Source: Chrysemys picta bellii (Eukaryota; Chordata; Testudines; Emydidae). From it: a stretch of 64,000 nt of DNA. Location of the stretch: NCBI RefSeq assembly GCF_011386835.1, contig NC_088809.1, positions 3,605,001-3,669,000 of the forward strand. Direction: 5' to 3'. The notes below the pieces were generated by a model that did no database searches, was not told the DNA's origin, and saw only the letters and a program-made list of their open reading frames with translations. The position numbers and the translations under genes were made by a program. Of this stretch, positions 11,986-23,859 are shown piece by piece (within the stretch, counting starts at the first letter, position 1; the number at the start of each line of letters is the position of its first letter).

Positions 11986-14900
11986 GTAAGTTCCTGATAT
12001 ATTGGATATATATTATGACAGAGATTGGGTTGCATAGCTCAGCATTTACCCATTGCACCACAGTATTTGATTTTACAGCAGATATTTCAGTATTTCCTAT
12101 GCTTAAAGAACGGGAAGTATCCCAAATACTATGGTACATGTAATGACTATTGCCCATCCTGGAGTTCTATCTCTGAATGCAATCTACTCTGCAAATGAAT
12201 CAATAGGAGCGCTCTCAGTGCCTCTAGGAATCAAACTCTTTGGTGTCTTACTCAAAATTAGTGGGCACCTTTGAAAATGTTGCCCTGTATCATTTAGCCA
12301 AAGCTATACAGTGAATCAGTGGTAGAGCTGGGATTAGAACTCAGAGGAGTTCTGATCACGCTCCTGGGAGCCAAGATGTTAGACTTAGTTGCTTAATTAG
12401 ATTTGAGTTCTTGTTCTTAACTTTTCACCAGTAAAAACATAATTTCACCAGTACATCTGCTTGTCTAAACCTTTATGATCTTACAGACTGTACAATTAAT
12501 ATATGTAATATTCACTAATGTGTGTGCCACTGAAAGCCAGTATTGGAAATATAATTGTCTGGTGATTTTTAAGAGACTTGCTTAATCCTTACGTTTCAGT
12601 AACTAAATTTATCTTTGTCAGGCTCCTATCTACCAATTCCATTGCAAGCTGCTCAGAAAAAGCTTTCAAGTTCTATGACTGCAGAAGGATCTTTGATGCT
12701 GTGACCCAAGGTGACACAAGTGATCTGAATGACCTGCTGACCTATCTCCATGAGACCCGGAAGCATCTCACAGACCATGAGTTCAAAGGTACCTAGTAGT
12801 GTCAGATGCATCCAAAAGCCATTTCCCTCTTCCAGCAGCACTGCTGATATTAAAAGATCAGCATGGTGTTCACTTAAATACACGGTAAAACATCGCAGGG
12901 GATTCTGCGTCATGCAGTAGTTTCCTATAGACTGGGCAATTCTCTATAAAGATGCTGGAAATTTCAGAAAACTTTGAGAGGTTATTTGTGAAACCCTAAA
13001 TGTCCCTGGGTTCTTCCATCCATTCAGAAGATCCCAGATCCCTTGTGATAACTGCATGCCTAGGTGTCAGAGGGCAGGTTTGTAATGCCCCTTTTTATAG
13101 CTGTAACCCTTTGTGTTACAGAGCCGGAAACTGGGAAAACATGCTTATTGAAAGCCATGCTGAATCTGCATGATGGGAAGAACGATACCATTCCCCTGCT
13201 TCTGGAAATTGCGGAGAAGACCGGCAATCTGAAAGAGTTAGTTAATGCAGAATATACTGACAACTACTACAAGGGTAAGAGAGGCAGCTGGGAGAATGTC
13301 TGGCCTTGCCTGAGCCTACGTCTGTATAGAAAGACTGGAGATAGGCTACACAGGACTGTCTGAGCCCTTTAGGCGTTTCTCTGAATGTAACCAAGAATGA
13401 AGCTCTGGTTCTAGGAAAGCAGAACCACAAACTGCCGGAGAGCCTGGCTATTAGTCAGCATTTGTGTTCCTGAAATACCTGGATCACATCGGCTATTTCT
13501 GCCAATGGCATGTTTGGTTAATGTGGTCTAATTTTCTTCCTCTTCTAGATGTACATTGGTGGGATAGGGTTGGGAGCACTTTGGCAGGGGAGCAATGAAG
13601 CCTGCATTTGCTGCCTCTGTTGTCTCCATTCTGTTGATAAATAGAGCACTTCAGTCTCCAGGGCTGTTCAATTTGTTCCTTTTCACCAACATTGCATTAA
13701 CCTCAGAAGAAGGAGCCTGTAGTGTCTGTTTCTCTGTGTTATGTGAAGTGAGATTTCCGTGGTCTGATGAGTGTTTCCCTAGGTCAGACCGCTCTCCATA
13801 TTGCCATCGAGAGGAGGAATATGTACTTGGTGAAGCTCTTGGTCCAAAATGGAGCAGATGTTCATGCGAGAGCCCACGGGGAGTTCTTCAGAAAAATCAA
13901 AGGGAAACCTGGCTTTTATTTTGGTAGGGAAAACAAGGAGCATGATACATGATTTCAGTCACTGATCAAGTAACCAAGAGAGTTGTCCCAAATGTGAGCT
14001 GTTCAAATACTCCTGATTATGGGGGACCAGATGACCCGCAAATAGCAGAGGGGCTAATCCAACCTTCCCTAGTATTTCCCTAATGGGGGCTGGGATTACA
14101 AAGAAGCTAAGGCAGTTAGCATGTATTTCCCATTGCTATTCAGTGCAAGATGGGTACCTAACCCCATTTGTCTTCAACTACCTCTGTATCTCTTGATGGG
14201 TTGTATCATTATTAAAGGCACCTTCTAGCCCTGCACTCAATATTTCTATAGCCATCTATTTTCAGTGGGAAGAGGATGTTATAATCCAAGCTATTTTTTT
14301 TTCTGCCTAAAACTTCTTGTGTTTGGACCTCACACACTAAGTCTCTTTTGGGGGAAAACTCCCTTAACACATTCAATCCTTTTAACCAAAATACATAGGG
14401 ACCATTCAATGTGCATTTCTAATTTGAGAATTCTGTTGTTTTTTTCAACTCTTCATATGCTGGGTCCAGATAACCCCTGTGTATTGATCAGCAAGGTATG
14501 AACAAATTCACCCATGTTTAGAGGGCCTGCACAAGTTTTATGCAGTGCTTAAGTCCCATAGGGAAATACAATTTTTACAATGAGACTACGATTTGGTACA
14601 GCATTTAATGGAGAACTGTTCACCCGTCTGGTCATGGTGGGAGGTTTCAGACTTGCAGAGGTTTCAGATTCTCCTTTGCTTTTAGGCTCATAAAGGTGAC
14701 TTTTGTACATATGGTGAGTTTTCTGACCAGTGGTTCATGTTGCTTGCCATTAGGTGAACTGCCTCTTTCCCTGGCTGCCTGCACCAACCAGCTAGGTATT
14801 GTGAAATTCCTCCTTGAGAATCGGTATCATCCAGCCAATATAGCTGGCCAGGACTCTATGGGCAATACAGTTCTGCATGCCCTTGTGGAGATTGCAGATA

Positions 14901-17900
14901 ACACCAAAGATAACACCAAGTTTGTAACAAAGGTGTATAACAACATTTTGATCGTTGGTGCCAAAATTAACCCGATGCTGAAGCTGGAAGAGATCACTAA
15001 CAAGAAGGGACTGACTCCTTTAACCCTGGCTGCAAAGAAAGGGAAAATAGGGGTAGGTGGACACATACCTGTTACCCTTTCAAATGACACACAGTATAAT
15101 CCAAACATTTACACTGGGTACATGTCATTACTTGCTGCCTGGGCCTAGTAGACTGAGACGGTGGAAAACTTTGCAGGACTTAACGCTGGAGTTTAAAAAG
15201 CAAAGCGTTGGCATAATCTAGGGAATGTGTCCAGGGGGAGTCATGTAGTATCACTACACATATGTCAGCCTAGATGGAAACTGTAAAAGTGCCCTGGCTG
15301 CTCTCTCAGGTGGAGTAGGAAGTGCATCTTTGACTGGCTGACATGGCCAATTCCAAAACATTTCCCATTCAGTGACAGTGACCTCAAAGGGATACAAAAC
15401 AGGTGCCTCTAGATGTCTGCTTTAGGTTTGAGAGGCCAAAGATAGTCACGAATCTTAACTAGAGACCAGAGAGACACTTTTGTGCTACTGCATTAGCCCG
15501 TTTGACACATTCATATTGCCCCATTCCCCAGAACCCAATGAGATCACTGGCTTTTGGATATTGCAAGCTGTGAGCTGTACAGTATCCTAATGGCTTGACA
15601 TCAGTGCAGTTAAGCCAGGGAGGAATCTGACCTCCTGTGTTACTGAGAAACTGAGTAACAAAAAATCTACCATAGCTGAAATGTTGGTCACACATTCTTC
15701 TTTTATGATCAGATTTTCGCCTATATCCTTAGACGAGAGATCAAAGAGCCTGAGTGTAGGCATCTGTCTAGGAAGTTCACCGAATGGGCCTATGGACCCG
15801 TCCACTCATCTCTTTATGACCTGTCCTCCATAGACACGTGTGAGAAAAACTCAGTGCTTGAGATCATTGCGTATAGCAGCAAAACACCAGTGAGTATGAA
15901 ACCTCCACTACACTTTCTTATTGGGTTCAGTGGTCAGCTGTGTTCTGTATAGTGCATGTCTCTGAAGGTTTGCACCATTTTGCAGAGCTTTGTCACAAGT
16001 AAATAGTGATCAGGAACAGTGCAGAGATGTAATTTCTTGGCATGAGTCTATGCACTGACATTCCTTTTGCCCACCTGACTGGAAGTTAATCCCAGGACTC
16101 TCTATTGCAAATATTCCCCTTTGGCTTGAAACCAGCAGTACCATTCACAGGAGTGCTCGCTCAGACAAGTAAGGGTACAGTCATACCATTCAGCAAGCCT
16201 CTGTGTTGTATGTCATTCCCTGGCACTCCTTTGGGCTCCTGAGAGAAACATTTTAGTTAGAGCAGGGGACTGGGAGATAGGCCTCCTGGCTTCTTCTTCT
16301 CAGCTCTGCTCCTAACGCACTGAGCAACCCTGGACAAATCATTGTTCTTTAGTTTCCCTATCTGTGAAACTGGGATAATGACACTTCCCTGCCTTCCGGG
16401 GATTGGAGAATGTGTTCGCTGGGGATGAAATGAGATTTCATGTACTGTTTGCAAAGACCTTTGGCAGGTGTTCTCTCATCTTATCTGTGTATTGGCTTCT
16501 TTGGGACTCGCATTCCTTCTCTCTCTCATCCCCATCGCAGAATCGCCATGAGATGCTGCTGGTAGAGCCCCTGAACAGGCTGCTGCAGGACAAGTGGGAC
16601 CGATTTGTCAAACGCCTATTTTACTTCAACTTCTTTGTTTATGCTATGCACATTATCATACTCACCCTGGCCGCCTACTTCAGACCTGTGGAGAAACATG
16701 GAAAGGTACTTCACTGGTCCTGTTCATCAGTGTGACCACCCCGGGGATGAATTCCCAGGCCTGCCTGTCATGTTATTGGTGCCAGAGCTTAAAAGGTTCT
16801 TCCTTTTTTCTCGAGTGAGGGGGAGAAAAAGCACAGAGGAAGGATTCCTCCTCCAGCCCCCTCCTTGGAGAATGGAGGAAGCAGTGCTTTTAGGGACCAA
16901 TCCTAGGGAAGCCAAGCACTTTCAACTGTCAGCTGACAGGTCCTTTTCCATCTTCAGCCGTGCTGATCCTTTGCTCCTGTGTTATGCAGCCTCCCTTCAA
17001 ATTTGAATACACCACCAAGGAGTGTTTTCGTATCATTGGAGAGATCCTGAGTGTGCTGGGAGGTCTCTATTTCTTTTTCAGAGGGGTAAGAGCTTTGAAA
17101 TTTCTCCTTAGAGCCATGTGGATAGGTGGGACCAAAAATAGGTGCCCCCCTTGATTTGGGCGAGCTGCTATTAGAGTCCATCCCTCACTCGAAAGCTACA
17201 GATGGCCAGGAGCTGTCAGGTTTCTACTGAGTTACAAAGCTAAGGTGCAGTTGCCTGTCGTCCTACTGTATGAGCGGGAAGGTCCTACAAAGTCTAGGAG
17301 CACAGACACAAACCTAAACAAGGCTTAAGGGGGTATTGAATATAGCCAGGGCCTGCACCATTAAGGACTTTAGAGATCATCAGTGCTGTTTTAAACACAA
17401 ACTGCTACTGTATGGTGGCCAATGTAAAGAACACACAGCAAGTATAATGTGATCACAGTTGCTCAAACCAGTGAGCAAATGGGCTGCTGCTCCCACACAA
17501 GCTGCAAGCTACAGAGTAGTGCTACACTGAGGGGATAACCATAATTGAGGCTCATGCTTACTGGAATGTGTGTTGCTTTTGAGACGTTCTTGTGGGCTAA
17601 CTTAGGGTGAGCTGTTTCCCTTTTCTCAGCTTGGACCCAGCTCAGCAGACCTCCCCAGCACTTAGAGGGGCAGTGGTTGCAGCAGCATTTCCATCAAGTT
17701 TGACCCAGATAACAGTCAGCACTTAGATACAGAGTGATGGGTCCCTGGGAAGATTCACAGTGGATATGTACTTGCCAACCTGAAACTGGCTTTTCGTCTC
17801 CCTTTTTTGCAGATACAATATTTCCTGCAGAGGCGGCCCTCGTTGAAGACTCTGCTAGCTGACAGTTACAGTGAGGTTCTTTTGTAAGCTTCTCAGCAAC

Positions 17901-20900
17901 TTCTTTATTTGCGTTTGAATGTGGCATTTAGGAGCCTGAGGGACTCATGGCCTTGGCTTGAGCCAGGCATTGCATGTACGAGCTTTGAAATAAGCACAGT
18001 GCTTTTCATCCCCCAGTTCTCCTAGCACTTTACACAGGTGGCTCCAGGTCATAACCCTCATTTACAGGTGGGGAAGGTGAGGTGCTGAGAGGTTAACTGT
18101 CTGGGTCCCGCAGCAGAGCCAGGAATTGATCCCAGGACTCTTGACTTGCAGTCCAATGCCCTGTGCACTGGGTCATGCTGAAACCTCTCTTGTCCCCAAT
18201 GGTACCTTCCGCTTTATGCTATTGGAACCCTCTGCCTTCCCCAGTTGGAAGGCTGCGACGCATGGCAGCTCCCTGAATTGCTGCCAGTTCTGTGGTGAGA
18301 GAGAGGGAGTGCCAGAGAGAGCAGCGCTCGAGGACAACAGAGAATTGTGGCTTGTCTTGCTGACATCCTGCAAGGCAGAAGAACAACAGTTGGGTTGGAG
18401 AAACAGGGGTAGGCGGGAAACTCAGGAGTTATTAAGGGGAGAGGAATTGTGGAGGGTGCAGAAAACAAGTGAAGCGTGAAAGAAAAGAATCTTTCAAGGG
18501 ATGGAGGTTGGCCTAGGAGGACATGTCTGTCCAGATGGGTTCTAATGTGCTTTTGGGGATTTCCTGAGTCCACTGCGTATGCCTTCATCCCTCCTTTCTT
18601 GCCTGCCTGGGAGGATCTGCATTCTATGCTTGGACCATGCTTGTCTTTCAGCTTTGTCCACTCACTGTTCCTGTTGAGTTCAGTGGTGCTGTACTTCTGT
18701 GGCCAGGAACTCTATGTGGCATCCATGGTGTTCTCCTTGGCCCTGGGCTGGGCTAACATGCTGTACTACACCCGAGGCTTCCAGCAGATGGGAATTTACT
18801 CTGTCATGATTGAGAAGGTCAGTCTAGGGAGCAGCTGGCAAGCACTGCTGAATTTTCACAGGCCTGGAAAGTACCACCACTGACAACCTTACGGTTTAAA
18901 CCAGGGAGAGCAGCTTTATTTTCACCTTTGAGGGGGAAATCTACTCACTGTTGCCAGTGAGTCTGAAAAGGCTCATGTCAGTTAACTCTACTCTCCTCGA
19001 TTATTTTCAGGCCTTCTCCACAAAGAAGTCTGACCTCTTCATGTGGTCTAGCCAAGTAGTCTATAGAGGGGGGGAAAGAACCACACTGTCTTAGCTTGAT
19101 TCACACATGAAAGGTTGAAAATATATTTGGCATTAGATATATTGCATATGCATCTAATAGGTTTTATGAATAATGCAAAGGAAATGTTCTCTATATTGAA
19201 AGCCAGTACTCTGAAACTCAGTCATGGTGTAAGGCAAGAGCAGTGGGTTCACATTGTATAGTTCCTTCTTGGAGCCAAAATCAGGACTTTGCACCACTCT
19301 TGGTTGCAGTTTGTGTTAGATTCCTATAAAATGTTCTGTTTCCATGTTGCAGATGATCCTGAGGGATTTATGTCGCTTCATGTTTGTCTACCTAGTATTT
19401 CTCTTGGGATTTTCTACAGGTAATGTCACCCTGGGAGTTATTTTTTCTTAGAGAATCAATGAGATTTAGCAAAAATTACCTTTTCAGTTAGTTTCTAGTT
19501 GGTAAAGGGAATTCTAAATTAAGAAATCTACATTACGCACTGTACAAAATCTCTATGTCCATAAAAAAATAAAGAATACTACTACTTAGCATTTATATGG
19601 GTTTTTTTAACCATAGATCTCAAAGTGGCTGGCCAAGCAGCATTATTCCCATTTCACAGATGGAGAAACTGAGACACCACATTTTCAAGTAATCTCTAAT
19701 TTTGGATGCCTCCATGTTGGGTGCCCAACTTTAGAATCCTGGGGACTGATTTTTCAGAGCTTCTGACTCCCCACAACTCCAGCTGCAGTCAATGGCCATC
19801 AATATATTGTGTCTAATCAGATACATCTTTGCAAGTTTTTCATTGTTTTCAAAATGAGCATGGTTTCTGAGTATCTTTTTCTTGTATACATGGCTCCTCC
19901 CATTTGCAACAGCTGTGGTGACTCTGATTGAAGATGACTATGAGGGACATGAAAATGAAAGCTGTCTCTGCACCCGATCAGGCCCGCTGAAGTGTGGCCG
20001 CACATCATACAACAGTCTGTATTACACCTGCCTGGAGCTGTTCAAGTTCACCATTGGCATGGGAGATCTAGAGTTCACTGAGAACTACAGGTTTAAGTCT
20101 GTCTTTGTCATCCTGTTGGTCCTCTACGTCATCCTCACCTACATTCTCCTGCTTAACATGCTCATTGCGCTGATGGGGGAAACTGTGAACAAGATCGCAC
20201 AAGAGAGTAAGAGCATCTGGAAACTCCAGGTTTGTCGATCTCCCCAAGGGTTCTGGTCTTCATGTTGAAATTAGAAAGAGAACTTGGGGGATAAGCGCTT
20301 TAAGGGGAATCTGGAGGGATTGGTATGTTTCTAAACTTGCAGATTTTCATGTCTTTCATAGATTCTAGGACTGGAAGGGGCCTCGAGAGGTCATCGAGTC
20401 CAGTTCTCTGCCCTCATGTCAGGACCAAATACCGTCTAGACCATCCCTGATAGACATTTATCTACCACAGTCTTTCTATCTTTTGATTCCTTACCCATGA
20501 GCACAAGCCTGTATGACTGTCCTTGGTCCCTTTCCTCATCTGGTGTATGATGCACTGTTTAAGCAGATGTTCTTGGTATACATGAATATTTCACAGATGT
20601 TTGCAGTTTAAGAAAATAAATATTTTTATTATTAGACAATAACAGAGTCAAAAAGCTGAAGGCATTTAGGCTCTTGCCACTGGAAAACCATGATCAGAAT
20701 ACGAAAAGATAGAGATTATGCATTGGAGGAAAGCAAGTGCCTTATGCCAGGTTTGCAGATAATGCCATGTCAGCTTTTGTGTATGAAAAGAAACCCTGTA
20801 GTTCTGAGGTTGTGGTTGGTGTGATCATTCCCCTACGCTGACAATGCAGGTGAAAGTTCGGGGATTCTTGTTTTATAAAGAAAGGACTCGACATTTGTAT

Positions 20901-22966
20901 AAATATCGTTAAATGCCAGCTGTTCCCCACTCCCTTTGCTTTTTTCAATTGGTAGAGAGCCATCACCATCTTGAATATCGAAAACAGCTACCTGAACTGC
21001 ATGATAAGCTCATTCCGATCCGGGAAGCGAGTCTTAGTGGGAACCACACCTGATGACAAGGACGATTACAGATGGTGTTTCAGGTAACCTGGTTTTATCT
21101 TAAATAGATAATCTTTTACAGAAACACATCTACAGGCCTGGGATGGCTCAATAACTGGTAATGGGATGTAGAGCTCTTAAACTTAGGGTGACCAAAAATT
21201 ACACTAAGTGATGGTTGTTCAGTGGCGTGAGTGAAATGGGTTCTTAGTCCAATTCGCAATCGACTTGGTCCAGCCTGTGGGGTCTGAGATGCCAGAATGC
21301 CAAGCAGATCTTCTCTATTAAAATAGCAGAATTACATCCTCTCATCGCTGTCAGTCTCAAAGCAGCATCATAGCTCAACTGATAATGAACAGATACTGCA
21401 GCTGAGCCTTTTTCTTTCCATATCTGATTCTATGCTGCTTTACTTCTTGGGCCACTGGGACACAAATTTCTCAGTGTGGAGAATCCTGGCCAGAGTGTAG
21501 AGATTGAGTATCTGACCTATGCAACAGGGACGTCTATGGCATTCCCCTGCCAAACCATGAAGCATTGGCAGAACTGTTACACAGCAGGCCTGCAATAGCC
21601 CAAACTCTTCCTTGTGTGGTGATTGGCCAGTGGATCTGCATACTTATGGATTCACCAGCCCACAGCCAATCCTCTGCCCTGGGACACAAGGACAGAGTGT
21701 GACTATGGAATCCCTTGGTGTTTCTCTGCATAGTACCATATAAATTTAATTGAGTCAGGTAGGTTTCTCCTCAGATGAATGTTACAGAATTCTTTATGGG
21801 CAGTTGCCTTAGTCCCAGGCTGAGAGTGGCCTTTTGCAAATATCCAGTAGATGGTGAATTTTATTTGGTATATTAGGGACTTCAATACAGAACATTAAAG
21901 CCACAGGGAGCTTTAATCAGCCACGATGATTAGGCCAGCACCATTCTGCAACACTTTACTTCACAAAAATTCTAGGATTATTGCTGTGAACCTTGAGTAG
22001 TCCACACAGGGAACTGGTTGCGTAACAAAGTTATACTGTGCATACGGTCCTTGAGACTCTAGATCCTTTTCTGGAGAATAAATTAGATCCCCTTCAACAT
22101 AAAATCACTTTTGTTCTCTCTCCAGAGTCGATGAGGTGAACTGGTCCACATGGAACACTAATCTGGGCATAATCAACGAGGAGCCCGGATACAGCATGGG
22201 CTTGAAGCGAAACTCAAGTTTTTCTTTTAAGTCTAGCAGAGGTGAGGAATCCAGGCATGAAAACCCTCTGGTTCTTCCCATATTCTGACAGTATTAGACT
22301 ATACATTTGGTTATAAAGGCAGCATAATGTAGTGCAAGTTTATACATCTCTCAGTGAGACTTCGAATAGCTACATGAACTGCTGATAAATGAACACAGTG
22401 GGCAAAAGGATTAAAACGAACTAACCCTTTATTCATTTTGCAGTTTTATTCTTTGGAATTCTTTAGCTCCCTCCAAATTCCTCACTCTGGAGGTTTGCAT
22501 GGTGTGTAATGAGCGGCACACCTTGGTGAGCTGGGTAGAGATGGCAGCAGTGTACCCTAGGAGCCACCCTGTGATACCCCAACTCCACAGTGCAGTAGCT
22601 CACTAGTTGGCGCAGAAGAACCCCAGTTCATAGATCAGTGGGTGTACTTATCAGCTTAAAAGAATGGAAAACTGACAGAAGAATAAAACTGTTAGAAGAA
22701 TAAAATCTTCACTTGTGCTTTATATTTATATCAGCTTCCCTCTGTGTTGGAAATCAGGAATATTCTGGTCTGTTTCTATAGGAAAAAAACATTAATAGCC
22801 ACTTTGCTTATAAGTTTCAGGGAAAAACTGGAAGACCTTGGTTCCACTTTTGAGAGATGGGAGCAGGCGAGAGGAGGCACAGAAACAGCCAGAAGAAGCC
22901 AAGTTAAAACCCATTTTGGAACATGATTATGAGCCTGACGACTCTGGGGCAAGGAAGTCTGTGTAG
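11669..22966 (+). CDS. TRPV1: TRPV1 gene, complete coding region (15 exons)
   Basis: TRPV1 is the plasma-membrane, heat-, proton- and vanilloid-gated non-selective cation channel of sensory neurons. Coding segments join 11669-11985, 12622-12788, 13122-13274, 13783-13923, 14754-15052, 15713-15889, 16541-16705, 16990-17085, 17813-17883, 18652-18817, 19353-19419, 19913-20229, 20956-21083, 22126-22241 and 22821-22966. They sum to 2526 bases (841 residues plus TAG), in frame throughout, close to the ~840 residues usual for the family. Seen features are an N-terminal ankyrin repeat domain (~110-360), the pre-S1 linker, S1-S6 (~450-700), selectivity filter GMGD (655-658) and a TRP helix after S6. 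All introns are GT-AG. Proton-sensing glutamates corresponding to rat E600 and E648 are present (E613, E660). TRPV3 follows as a tandem paralogue. Confidence 0.97.
12280..12372 (+). repeat. MIR-like SINE fragment in TRPV1 intron 1
   Basis: AGTGAATCAGTGGTAGAGCT followed by GGGATTAGAACTCAGAGG resembles the MIR core (cagtggcagagctgggatt). It is degraded. Confidence 0.5.
12622..12788 (+). CDS. TRPV1: TRPV1 coding exon 2
   Basis: Between TTTGTCAG and GTACCT. It completes a split codon and reads [19 protein letters not shown], then [15 protein letters not shown], the first ankyrin repeat. Residues 106-162. Confidence 0.94.
13122..13274 (+). CDS. TRPV1: TRPV1 coding exon 3 (ankyrin)
   Basis: Acceptor TGTTACAG, donor GTAAGA. 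It reads [15 protein letters not shown] and [11 protein letters not shown], ankyrin repeats 1-2 with the conserved ATP-site lysine region. Residues 162-213. Confidence 0.95.
13783..13923 (+). CDS. TRPV1: TRPV1 coding exon 4 (ankyrin)
   Basis: Acceptor TTCCCTAG, donor GTAGGG. It reads [29 protein letters not shown] and GKPGFYFG. The length of 141 bases is identical to the matching TRPV3 exon at 50812-50952. Residues 213-260. Confidence 0.96.
14754..15052 (+). CDS. TRPV1: TRPV1 coding exon 5 (ankyrin)
   Basis: Acceptor GCCATTAG, donor GTAGGT. It reads [33 protein letters not shown] and [17 protein letters not shown]: ankyrin repeats 4-5. Residues 260-359. Confidence 0.96.
15713..15889 (+). CDS. 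TRPV1: TRPV1 coding exon 6
   Basis: Acceptor TATGATCAG, donor GTGAGT. It reads [32 protein letters not shown] and [10 protein letters not shown], the last ankyrin repeat and the linker to S1. The length of 177 bases equals the matching TRPV3 exon at 53771-53947. Residues 360-418. Confidence 0.96.
16262..16420 (-). repeat. MIR-like SINE in TRPV1 intron 6
   Basis: CAACCCTGGACAAATCATT, TTTCCCTATCTGTGAAACTG and GGATAATGACACTTCCCTGCC are the reverse complement of a MIR-type SINE. Confidence 0.7.
16541..16705 (+). CDS. TRPV1: TRPV1 coding exon 7 (S1)
   Basis: Acceptor CCATCGCAG, donor GTACTT. It reads [19 protein letters not shown], then the S1 helix [20 protein letters not shown]. Residues 419-473. 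Confidence 0.95.
16990..17085 (+). CDS. TRPV1: TRPV1 coding exon 8 (S1-S2 loop, S2)
   Basis: Acceptor TTATGCAG, donor GTAAGA. It reads [18 protein letters not shown], then the S2 helix [14 protein letters not shown]. Residues 474-505. Confidence 0.94.
17813..17883 (+). CDS. TRPV1: TRPV1 coding exon 9 (S2-S3 linker)
   Basis: Acceptor TTTTTTGCAG, donor GTAAGC. It reads [20 protein letters not shown], ending two bases into a Phe codon. Tyr524 and Ser525 match rat Y511 and S512 of the vanilloid pocket. Residues 506-529. Confidence 0.94.
18005..18182 (+). repeat. MIR-like SINE in TRPV1 intron 9
   Basis: AGAGGTTAACTGTCTGGGTC, GCAGAGCCAGGAATTGATCC and CAGTCCAATGCCCTGTGCAC follow the order of a MIR core and tail. 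Confidence 0.7.
18652..18817 (+). CDS. TRPV1: TRPV1 coding exon 10 (S3, S4, linker)
   Basis: Acceptor TCTTTCAG, donor GTCAGT. It reads [15 protein letters not shown] (S3), [19 protein letters not shown] (S4) and [15 protein letters not shown] (S4-S5). Vanilloid-pocket positions are Leu560, Ala563 and Glu583. The length of 166 bases equals the TRPV3 exon at 63573-63738. Residues 529-584. Confidence 0.96.
19353..19419 (+). CDS. TRPV1: TRPV1 coding exon 11 (S5)
   Basis: Acceptor CATGTTGCAG, donor GTAATG. It reads [20 protein letters not shown], most of S5. Residues 585-607. Confidence 0.95.
19610..19795 (-). repeat. MIR/L2-like fragment in TRPV1 intron 11
   Basis: CCCATTTCACAGATGGAGAA followed by ACTGAGACACCAC is the reverse complement of a MIR/L2-type core. 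GGTGCCCAACTTTAGAATCC beyond it looks like an L2-type tail. Confidence 0.5.
19913..20229 (+). CDS. TRPV1: TRPV1 coding exon 12 (pore, S6)
   Basis: Acceptor TTTGCAACAG, donor GTTTGT. It reads AVVTLIEDD (end of S5), the pore turret with three cysteines, [19 protein letters not shown] (pore helix and filter), and S6 ending [12 protein letters not shown]. The selectivity filter GMGD is at 20056-20067. Residues 607-712. Confidence 0.97.
20359..20480 (-). repeat. CR1 LINE 3' end in TRPV1 intron 12
   Basis: TCATAGATTCTAGGACTGGA followed by AGGGGCCTCGAGAGGTCATC and GAGTCCAGTTC is the reversed CR1 3' end. Confidence 0.85.
20956..21083 (+). CDS. TRPV1: TRPV1 coding exon 13 (TRP helix end, C-terminus)
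   Basis: Acceptor CAATTGGTAG, donor GTAACC. It reads [16 protein letters not shown] (the original codons give [12 protein letters not shown]) and [14 protein letters not shown], then DDYRWCF. It joins the TRP helix (IWKLQ) to the proximal C-terminus. Residues 713-755. Confidence 0.93.
22126..22241 (+). CDS. TRPV1: TRPV1 coding exon 14
   Basis: Acceptor CTCTCCAG, donor GTGAGG. It reads [20 protein letters not shown], the conserved C-terminal beta strand that packs on the ankyrin domain, then a serine-rich stretch. Residues 755-794. Confidence 0.94.
22821..22966 (+). CDS. TRPV1: TRPV1 coding exon 15 (stop)
   Basis: Acceptor TAAGTTTCAG. It reads [20 protein letters not shown], the region known in mammals for calmodulin and phosphoinositide binding, and ends RKSV with TAG 22964-22966. 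The four-residue end KSV matches the chicken protein as I recall it. Residues 794-841. Confidence 0.93.
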
Positions 22967-23303
22967 TTTTTGTTTGTTTGTTGTTGAATATAATTGTTCT
23001 TAAGAAGAAGGTTAATTATAAGTGTATTGTCTGTCTTCACAGACAATGGACTTAGAGCCCTTTATGAGAATAGGGCATTATTGCAAAAGGACTGAGGAAG
23101 TTACTGTATGTAATGACTCGTTAAACATGCTAAGTAAACAGCTTGTTAGTTAAGACTATGTTTCCATAGTGATTTCTAACATAAGTCTGCCAAAAATTGG
23201 TCATTATGCCTCTGTTACTGGTTAGGTCTTTATCTCCAGATCAACCACACTAGAAGGCTCTCTCTTGAGATTTTTACATCACACATGCTGATTAAAAGCA
23301 GGA

Positions 23304-23309
23304 AATAAA
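23304..23309 (+). terminator. TRPV1: Candidate TRPV1 polyadenylation signal
   Basis: AATAAA lies 338 bases after the TRPV1 stop. It is the first such hexamer downstream of the stop. No cleavage-site evidence is available. Confidence 0.45.
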
Positions 23310-23859
23310 CTTGAGTATTTTTGCTCACGAGGAGTTTTCCTCACCTCCTAGTGGAAAAACTACAGACGGCCTAGACCTTGAGGTTTCCTACCTGGCCCCA
23401 AACAAGAGACACAAAAGTCTCTGTTGGATTTCACTACTTGCTCCCCCTCTCCGCATCCTAACTGACCCTTGGGAGGCTCCTCAACTGCTTGGTGGAATGC
23501 TCTATAGCAGTCTTCTGCCTGTGGAGTTTGTCTGGAATAGAGAGAATGTCACAGCTTCTAACACAGGTACTCAGGCTGCAGTGAGCTCGATTTAAGTTTT
23601 CAGTCATCACACAGTCTGTAGCCCTGATATAGAAATATGGTTTTATTGAATAGGTTTTATCTTAATCTTTACCATACCCCAAAATTATAGCAATCACTGT
23701 CAACTCCCTGAGAAACAAACAGTCACCAAAAACTAACATCTATTATGCTAGTACAGGTATGAAATATCAGCGGGTATGATTTGTAAAGCACTGCATGGAT
23801 ACAAAATGTGTATCTGCGGATATAAATCAGTATCTGTGTAGCTGCGCAGTGCCCCGCAC

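Noticed and set aside
11672..12157. 161-residue minus-strand frame opposite TRPV1 exon 1
   Set aside because: Shadow of a coding exon on the other strand; runs into the intron without splice signals.
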